The position numbers and the translations under genes were made by a program. This document shows positions 59,348 to 64,000 of a DNA stretch of 64,000 bases, in pieces (positions within the stretch are counted from its first letter, which is position 1; the number at the start of each line of letters is the position of its first letter). The stretch spans positions 1 through 64,000 of the forward strand of contig NZ_JAHLQI010000007.1 of the NCBI RefSeq assembly GCF_018918345.1. Reading direction: 5' to 3'. The stretch comes from Butyricicoccus intestinisimiae (GTDB lineage: Bacteria; Bacillota; Clostridia; Oscillospirales; Butyricicoccaceae). The notes beneath the pieces are model-generated. The model was not told the DNA's origin. It worked only from the letters and a program-made list of their open reading frames with translations, and did no database searches.

Positions 59348-59380
59348 AAAAAGGACTACCATGATGGTAGTCCTTTTTTT
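59348..59380 (+). terminator. Strong intrinsic terminator
   Basis: AAAAAGGACTACCA-TGA-TGGTAGTCCTTTTT, 14-bp perfect stem plus T-run. Ends the late plus-strand operon. Confidence 0.9.
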
Positions 59381-59385
59381 TAGCG

Positions 59386-59416
59386 AAAAGCTCTGCCGCC
59401 ACGGCGGCAGAGCTTT
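59386..59416 (-). terminator. Palindromic terminator, copy 5
   Basis: AAAGCTCTGCCGCC-AC-GGCGGCAGAGCTTT. It lies one base beyond the stop of the minus-strand rep gene, and 5 bases after the plus-strand terminator, so it probably ends the rep transcript. Confidence 0.85.
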
Positions 59417-59417
59417 A

Positions 59418-61016
59418 CTACATTTCTACAAAATTCTTTTTATACTCGTCAATATTAAGAGCAACAAGGCTATGCCAATATGGTTTTCTTTCTTTCAAGT
59501 CATTCTCGACAACCTTTGCAACGTACTCCCAAGTATGCACAATATCTTGTTTTGAGTCATCCCACACTTGTTGACAAGTCTTTTCGATGCCAGTCAAGAC
59601 ACTTCTAATATCAACTCCCATGCAGAACCACTTTATCATATTTTGTAATGTTTGGTAGTTAATGTTTTTTAATACTCCATAATGTTCCGTCTCAGCATAA
59701 TACTTTGCCGTCATGACATATACTGCAAATGGAGTTGCATCATCAATAGATATTTTTTCTGTCGCAGGTTTATTAACCAATAATGTCTGCATCATCATAG
59801 CAGAGGATAAATCCCCGTAGCATTGTTTTTCTTGTGGGGTTAAAACGTCTCCGTTTGTCACCTTCCAAAACTTATCTTCTACTTTGATTTCTCCGTTACT
59901 CATTGCTTCGATAATCGAAATCATATAAGCCTGAATAGACTTGATTTCTTCTTTTTGCTTAACATTGTTCGTGTAAACCAACGCCGCACGAACAAGATTG
60001 AAATGCATGTTATTCTCATAACAAGAGCGTATTTTAGCTCTAAACTTCTTTCCAGCGGCTCTAAACAGATTCTTTTTGTACAGCAAGCACGCTTGTGATT
60101 CATACAAAGCAACGTCCGAATCTTCTAAAATTTTTTCCTCTTTGATGCTCGTTGGTTTATCTTCTGTCATCTTGATGTAGAATACCTGATCGTCAGGTTC
60201 TTTTTCTACATAATAATCAATCGAGAATCCGGTAAAATTATTCTCATTTATTAAATCAATATCTCTGCTGACCTGATAAACGAAAGATGTTATCGTTCTT
60301 TTTGATTGGCTAATACCAAGCATTTTTCTTAATGCTTTTGCGGGTAGGGGATAGTATTCACCCTTTTTATTTTTGGCTACAATAAGACTTTTATATGAGG
60401 TCAGAATCTCGTATAAAGGCATAGAGTAACCTCGTTTTGGTAAAGTCATCAAACTGTACAACTTGTACGTTGTGAATCCTCTTTGTTGTTTACCGATATA
60501 ATCAAATAGTTCCTCGTTTAATTTGAGAGTGATCTCTCCCGTATCAAGATTGTAGTCAGCAGTCTTGATCCAGTTAATTGTCTTCAAATGCTTTTGAAAA
60601 CTTTTTGGATCAGTCTCAATGTACACCGTTTGAAACAGTGTCATCTGGCTAACCCAGAGGGCAACGAGATAATTGTTCGTCCCTTTTTGTTTACGATTTG
60701 CTAGATTTCTATGCGCTCCCATAAACTTAATCAAGTCAGTTGCTTGACACGTAAAGGTCGGAGACAAGTACGTTCGCGTCTGGGCATTGTACTCGGCATT
60801 ACTAATAGCCGAGACAAGTAATCTACTGAGAGCAAACTGAAAACCAGTCAGCGGAGTAGAGGTACTGTCAAGAATGTCGAGGTACTGATCTTCCGTGATG
60901 TTCGCATCCGTGTCTCCTGATATAGCGTTCCCGATTCTGCCCGGATTCCGCACTAAAAAATTCTGTGCGGTAAACGGCTGTTCTTTGTCTAACGTTAGTT
61001 TTGTCTTGCTCTCCAT
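59418..61016 (-). CDS. rep: Plasmid replication initiator (Rep_3-like)
   Basis: ATG at 61016 behind AAAGGAAGTGA; an in-frame TTG at 61037 lies in the promoter. 532 residues. The N-terminal ~290 residues have two winged-helix domains of Rep_3 type: FQFALSRLLVSAISNAEYNA, then FTTYKLYSLMTLPKRGYSMP, LYEILTSYKSL and YPLPAKALRKMLGIS (Rep_3 YS--LYE-L--Y pattern). The C-terminal 240 residues are an additional helical domain, making it larger than classical ~300-residue initiators. Together with the iterons upstream it would start plasmid replication. Confidence 0.85.
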   Translation of the reverse strand: MESKTKLTLDKEQPFTAQNFLVRNPGRIGNAISGDTDANITEDQYLDILDSTSTPLTGFQFALSRLLVSAISNAEYNAQTRTYLSPTFTCQATDLIKFMGAHRNLANRKQKGTNNYLVALWVSQMTLFQTVYIETDPKSFQKHLKTINWIKTADYNLDTGEITLKLNEELFDYIGKQQRGFTTYKLYSLMTLPKRGYSMPLYEILTSYKSLIVAKNKKGEYYPLPAKALRKMLGISQSKRTITSFVYQVSRDIDLINENNFTGFSIDYYVEKEPDDQVFYIKMTEDKPTSIKEEKILEDSDVALYESQACLLYKKNLFRAAGKKFRAKIRSCYENNMHFNLVRAALVYTNNVKQKEEIKSIQAYMISIIEAMSNGEIKVEDKFWKVTNGDVLTPQEKQCYGDLSSAMMMQTLLVNKPATEKISIDDATPFAVYVMTAKYYAETEHYGVLKNINYQTLQNMIKWFCMGVDIRSVLTGIEKTCQQVWDDSKQDIVHTWEYVAKVVENDLKERKPYWHSLVALNIDEYKKNFVEM

Positions 61017-61038
61017 GTTTGTCACTTCCTTTGTCAAC

Positions 61039-61067
61039 AGGATAGCACATAGTTTTCACAATGTCAA
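61039..61067 (-). promoter_or_regulatory. rep promoter
   Basis: Minus strand TTGACA (61067-61062), 17 bases, TATCCT (61044-61039), 23 bases before the ATG at 61016. Confidence 0.75.
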
Positions 61068-61069
61068 CG

Positions 61070-61433
61070 ATTAACTTGATGTTAAATTGAATCGAACGTA
61101 TGATTCTTACGTCATACGTCCAGACTGTGTTGGGTGTAACGACCATGATGCAGAATAAACCCTTTAAATTTCGCTTGTATTGAGTTTTATCTTGTCTCAT
61201 GTGTAATTTCATGTCTTAGGACAGAAAATGGAATACACGCCAAATTTGAAGTATCTATGATTTATTTGGAAAATAGTTTGTTTGCTTGTAAAAAATTTTT
61301 GCTTTTTTACGCGCGCGCAATAGTCAACAAACTAAAAAAAATATGAAAATATTTTTTCTTTCTTTTTTCGCCCTTTCTATTTTCTCTTTACTATTTCTTA
61401 CTTTCTTACTTTCTATCTTTCTATACCTTATAT
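61070..61433. other. Non-coding AT-rich region before the iterons
   Basis: No credible gene. Contains a pyrimidine-rich strand (61350-61430, mostly T and C) and an ACGCGCGCGCAA tract at ~61310. Probably the unwinding region of the origin. Confidence 0.5.
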
Positions 61434-61582
61434 ATAAGAAAAATTGGGAGGTGCATAAAAAAAATTGAGAAGTGCATAAAAAAAATTAGGAAGTGCACAA
61501 AAAAAATTGGGAAGTGCATGGTAGAAAAATTGAGAAGTGCATAAAAAAAATTAGGAAGTGCACAAAAAAAATTGGGAAGTGC
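61434..61582 (+). repeat. Replication iterons (7 copies)
   Basis: Seven tandem units: starts at 61434, 61455, 61476, 61497, 61518, 61541 and 61562, length 21 (unit 5 is 23). Each is A-rich then ends in TTGGGAAGTGC, TTGAGAAGTGC, TTAGGAAGTGC or similar. The GAAGTGC ending is invariant except GAGGTGC in unit 1. Standard Rep-binding array. Confidence 0.9.
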
Positions 61583-61593
61583 ATGGGTTTCAG

Positions 61594-61629
61594 TTATCCA
61601 CAAATTCTTGTGGAAAAAGCTGTGGATAA
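61594..61629 (+). promoter_or_regulatory. DnaA boxes at the plasmid origin
   Basis: TTATCCACA (61594-61602, perfect consensus), a weaker CTTGTGGAA (61608-61614) and TGTGGATAA (61621-61629, perfect consensus on the other strand). Next to the iterons, they mark a DnaA-assisted origin. Confidence 0.9.
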
Positions 61630-61712
61630 AATATGTTGTTTAATATGTTCAAAAAGAGAAAAGAAAATTGTGCTATTTGTATATTTTTTGTTGAAACATC
61701 TGAGAAGATTAA

Positions 61713-61749
61713 ATCATCTTTTGTAAGATAATTGTTGACAAAAGATGAT
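61713..61749. promoter_or_regulatory. Inverted-repeat operator of the partition operon
   Basis: ATCATCTTTTGT (61713-61724) and ACAAAAGATGAT (61738-61749), perfect 12-base arms. The right arm overlaps the -35 at 61735. Suggests autorepression by the RHH protein or ParA/ParB. Confidence 0.8.
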
Positions 61750-61763
61750 ACATGGAGTACAAT
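61735..61763 (+). promoter_or_regulatory. Promoter of the RHH-parA-parB operon
   Basis: TTGACA (61735-61740), 17 bases, TACAAT (61758-61763). Confidence 0.8.
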
Positions 61764-61781
61764 ATCATTGAGGTGATAAAC

Positions 61782-61934
61782 ATGGAGTCTAACAAAAAAG
61801 TCTCTGTTATTTTGCCAAATGAATTGTATAACAAGGTGGCAGCAGAAGCAGAGAAAACAGGCAGAGGTGTGTCAAACTGGATACGCGAAGTGGCTATTAA
61901 AAATACGCTGAGACAGGAGAAGGACAATGGCTAA
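61782..61934 (+). CDS. Ribbon-helix-helix regulator (CopG/Arc-like)
   Basis: ATG at 61782 after GAGGTGATAAAC; an earlier in-frame ATG (61752) lies within the promoter. 50 residues: MESNKKVSVILPNELYNKVA, with VSVILP as the DNA-binding ribbon, then two helices and RGVSNWIREVAIKN. It probably represses the operon through the inverted repeat at 61713-61749. Overlaps parA by 8 bases. Confidence 0.8.
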   Translation: MESNKKVSVILPNELYNKVAAEAEKTGRGVSNWIREVAIKNTLRQEKDNG

Positions 61935-62700
61935 AGTAATTACCTTTTCAAATCAAAAAGGTGGAGTTGCTAAGACAACTTCTGCGGTCATGACAGTAGG
62001 AAATCTGGTCAACAGAGGATATAAAGTATTGCTGATTGATACTGATCCGCAAGCAAACGCAACGGATTTTGTCGCACCACATTGTGACGGTACGAGAAGC
62101 ATCTACTCCGTCATTACGGGACAGCATCCCGTAGAAGAAGTAATAGTTCATACAGAAGAATTCGGAGATGTTTTACCTTCGTCTTCTCAATTATACAATG
62201 ACGAGATTCTTTCATCGAATCCGTTTGCTATTAAAGAAATCATTGACGCAGTAAGAAACTCTTATGATTACATCGTTATCGACACACCACCCAACTTAGG
62301 CAAAGTCCAGATAGCTGATATTCTCGCATCGGAGTATCTTGTGATTCCAACGAAAGCAACCAGAGAAAGCGTAAAGGGAATTCAAATGTTGATAGATACG
62401 ATCTACCAATATTTAGAATATAACCCAAGCATGGAGATTGTTGGGATACTGGTTACTATGAGCGATAAGAGAGTTCTGGCTGTAAGAGAGAACATGAAGT
62501 TTATAAAGCAACTCGCAGAGTCTATTGAAGTTGCCGTATTTAGTAATTGGATTCGTGCAGCACAAGCTCTGGTAGGAGAAGCAGAACTGTTTCATACGAA
62601 TGTCTTTGCTCGGAAAGCGCGAAACAAAGCAAAGGATGATTATGACGGCTTTGTATCTGAATTGTTACATCGTATTGAGAGAATGGAAGGAAAGGTATGA
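61927..62700 (+). CDS. parA: ParA partition ATPase
   Basis: 257 residues. Deviant Walker A KGGVAKTT (11-18), motif A' LLIDTDPQAN (38-47), switch DYIVIDTPPNLG (about 115-126). Segregation ATPase that moves ParB-bound plasmid copies. No N-terminal HTH, so the small RHH protein probably does the repression, as in type Ib systems. Overlaps parB by 4 bases. Confidence 0.95.
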   Translation: MAKVITFSNQKGGVAKTTSAVMTVGNLVNRGYKVLLIDTDPQANATDFVAPHCDGTRSIYSVITGQHPVEEVIVHTEEFGDVLPSSSQLYNDEILSSNPFAIKEIIDAVRNSYDYIVIDTPPNLGKVQIADILASEYLVIPTKATRESVKGIQMLIDTIYQYLEYNPSMEIVGILVTMSDKRVLAVRENMKFIKQLAESIEVAVFSNWIRAAQALVGEAELFHTNVFARKARNKAKDDYDGFVSELLHRIERMEGKV

Positions 62701-63680
62701 AAAAAGATTTTAGTAGTGTTTCTTTTGATTTCGCTTCATCCAGGGACAAAGTACCGAGTATCTTTTCGCGGGATGTCTTGAAACAAGCAGGTAAAACTAT
62801 CGAGGAAATTCCAGTAGACAAAATTGTCTGGTACCGCAGGGAACAAGATCAGGACACATCTTTGCTGGTGTTCCGTGACTACTCAGATGATAAACTCAAG
62901 AGACTTGCTGCGGATATTAAGCAGCATGGTGTATTGGAGCCGGTGCTTGTCTTCAAAAACGAGCAGCAGCAATTTGAGGTGCTTGCTGGCAAACACAGAG
63001 CCAGAGCAACGAAACTGCTGAAAGAGGAAACAAACGAATCGAAATGGAATACTATTCCGGCGATTGTATACTCTTTCGCGGAAGTATCGGAAAACGACTG
63101 GGCACTGGGAGATTTGATATACGTCAATACAAATGTGTTGCGTAGAGAAGGATTGAGTTTTTCAGAAATGGGCATGGCATATAACCGGATGTTTGCTGCT
63201 TATGCTCATGTTGGATCAAGTCAAGAAAAAGACGCGAATGATTTGATTAGCGAGAACACTGGATTAAGTGTGAGCAAGATCAGATCTATACGCAATATTG
63301 TACCAGAAAAATTGATTGTCCCGTTTCTGGAAATGGTAGACGATCATAAGCTGTCATTGACGGTCGCAGGACAAGACTTGTGCCGGTTGAGTAAATCCTC
63401 TCAACAGATTGTTTATGACTGGGCAGGAGAACAAGAAGACCGTGAAAAGTTTTTGTCTAAGTATTTGACAAAAGCAAACGTTCGCGTTCTGTGTTCGCAG
63501 GAAAAAGAACACTGCTTGACAGTAGAAGATTTGAGTTCTCTGTTAGAGAACGATAAAAAGGAATTCAAGGCACCCACCACGAAGAAATTGAAAGAGATGG
63601 TGCCGGAAGAATATTGGAACGACAGCGAGGAATTTTTGAGGAAGGCAGTTGAGGAATATCTATCCCGTCATGGCATGTGA
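62697..63680 (+). CDS. parB: ParB-like partition protein
   Basis: 327 residues, ATG overlapping parA. ParB N domain with VDKIVWYRREQDQDTSLLVF and QHGVLEPVLVF, and the CTP-binding-type LAGKHRARATKLL (about 103-115); then an HTH region with ENTGLSVSKIRSIRNIVPEK (about 185-204) and a C-terminal charged tail. Binds the centromere and stimulates ParA. A paired inverted repeat just after the gene may be the site. Confidence 0.9.
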   Translation: MKKDFSSVSFDFASSRDKVPSIFSRDVLKQAGKTIEEIPVDKIVWYRREQDQDTSLLVFRDYSDDKLKRLAADIKQHGVLEPVLVFKNEQQQFEVLAGKHRARATKLLKEETNESKWNTIPAIVYSFAEVSENDWALGDLIYVNTNVLRREGLSFSEMGMAYNRMFAAYAHVGSSQEKDANDLISENTGLSVSKIRSIRNIVPEKLIVPFLEMVDDHKLSLTVAGQDLCRLSKSSQQIVYDWAGEQEDREKFLSKYLTKANVRVLCSQEKEHCLTVEDLSSLLENDKKEFKAPTTKKLKEMVPEEYWNDSEEFLRKAVEEYLSRHGM

Positions 63681-63686
63681 GTTATC

Positions 63687-63719
63687 GTACTGTCGAGAGT
63701 TTCAATTTCTCGACAGTAC
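63687..63719. repeat. Perfect inverted repeat after parB (centromere or terminator)
   Basis: GTACTGTCGAGA (63687-63698), 9-base centre, TCTCGACAGTAC (63708-63719). There is no T-run after the stem, so it is a poor terminator; a parS-like site or an operator for the promoter starting 4 bases later are both possible. Confidence 0.65.
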
Positions 63720-63722
63720 ATC

Positions 63723-63751
63723 TTGACAAAGTAAATGTTTTGTGCGATAAT
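63723..63751 (+). promoter_or_regulatory. Promoter downstream of parB
   Basis: TTGACA (63723-63728), 17 bases, GATAAT (63746-63751). What it transcribes is not visible in the window; it reads toward the element end at 63.8 kb. Confidence 0.65.
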
Positions 63752-63799
63752 AGTTTTAACAACAAGTTAATGCGATAACTTACGAGTAACAGGAAATAT

Positions 63800-64000
63800 A
63801 CGGTTTATAGTTTAGCTGGTAAGTCCCGAACCTTTAGGTTCGGGACACTAAAGCCCGCGCCGCTCTTTCGCGTCCACAAAGCGCAAAAAAAATTGCTAGT
63901 AGATCTAAAAAGGCAGTCGGAAGTTTTGCAACCTGTTGCTTTACTTAGGAGAATGTTAGATATAATAGCAAGGAATAAAACTATACGACAAAATGTTTTA
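63800..64000 (+). mobile_element. Probable left end of another IS605-type element
   Basis: Contains a perfect hairpin GTCCCGAACC-TTTA-GGTTCGGGAC (63823-63846), with the same CCTTTAGG centre as the relic at 4.2-4.7 kb, then non-coding sequence and a TATAAT at 63961-63966. An ATG at 63993 (ATGTTTTA...) might begin an element gene that continues beyond the window. Only the hairpin and its resemblance support this. Confidence 0.35.

Noticed and set aside
61434-61582. Possible CRISPR array
   Set aside because: Units are 21 bases in direct contact without spacers and lie beside rep and DnaA boxes, so they are iterons.

Overview
This window looks like most of a phage-plasmid (a temperate siphovirus kept as a plasmid) of a Gram-positive, probably gut clostridial (Oscillospirales-like) host. 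It carries a full virion and lysis module. It also carries a plasmid replicon: a Rep_3-type initiator, seven iterons, DnaA boxes, and a ribbon-helix-helix/ParA/ParB operon. Strong AGGAGG-type ribosome binding sites, frequent TTG and GTG starts, an SPP1-type holin and Dit/Tal-type tail proteins point to a Firmicutes siphovirus. The host assignment is inference; no host gene is present.

Layout. 1-4.7 kb: an IS200/IS605 element (tnpB cut by the window edge, tnpA decayed), small minus-strand genes and an IscB-like relic. 4.7-10 kb: more tightly packed minus-strand accessory genes (SprT-like protease, HTH protein, lipoprotein, many unknowns). 10-11.7 kb: a 1.8-kb control region with two consensus minus-strand promoters, an array of TAGTAT/ATACTA palindromes and a plus-strand promoter. 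11.7-21 kb: a plus-strand early block with a helicase, small zinc-ribbon proteins, a single-chain RNA polymerase of the RdRP/QDE-1/YonO kind, an HU-like protein and a tyrosine recombinase. 21-33 kb: terminase, portal, protease with nested scaffold, capsid, connectors and tail tube. 33.5-51 kb: nuclease, tail chaperone, tape measure, Dit, Tal and receptor-binding proteins. 51-55 kb: holin, endolysin and fibre-like cassettes. 55-58.3 kb: a complete diversity-generating retroelement (DGR). 59.4-63.7 kb: replication and partition.

Most notable: (1) a phage RNA polymerase with DFDGD and KTG motifs like eukaryotic RNA-silencing RdRPs; (2) a DGR with 17 of 19 template/variable differences at template adenines, whose reverse transcriptase has no usual start codon and appears to begin at ACG; (3) a group I intron splitting the tape-measure gene, with an antisense zinc-ribbon gene inside it; (4) a family of five near-identical perfect palindromes (AAAGCTCTGCCGCC arms) used as terminators between tail, lysis, DGR and replication cassettes; (5) a repeated hairpin leader before three consecutive minus-strand genes.

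How it fits together: Rep and ParAB would keep the element as a low-copy plasmid. The early block would supply transcription and DNA-handling functions. The late block builds a long-tailed virion whose tip or fibre is diversified by the DGR. Lysis uses holin plus a cysteine-peptidase endolysin. All functions are inferred from sequence motifs read by eye; no database search was run.
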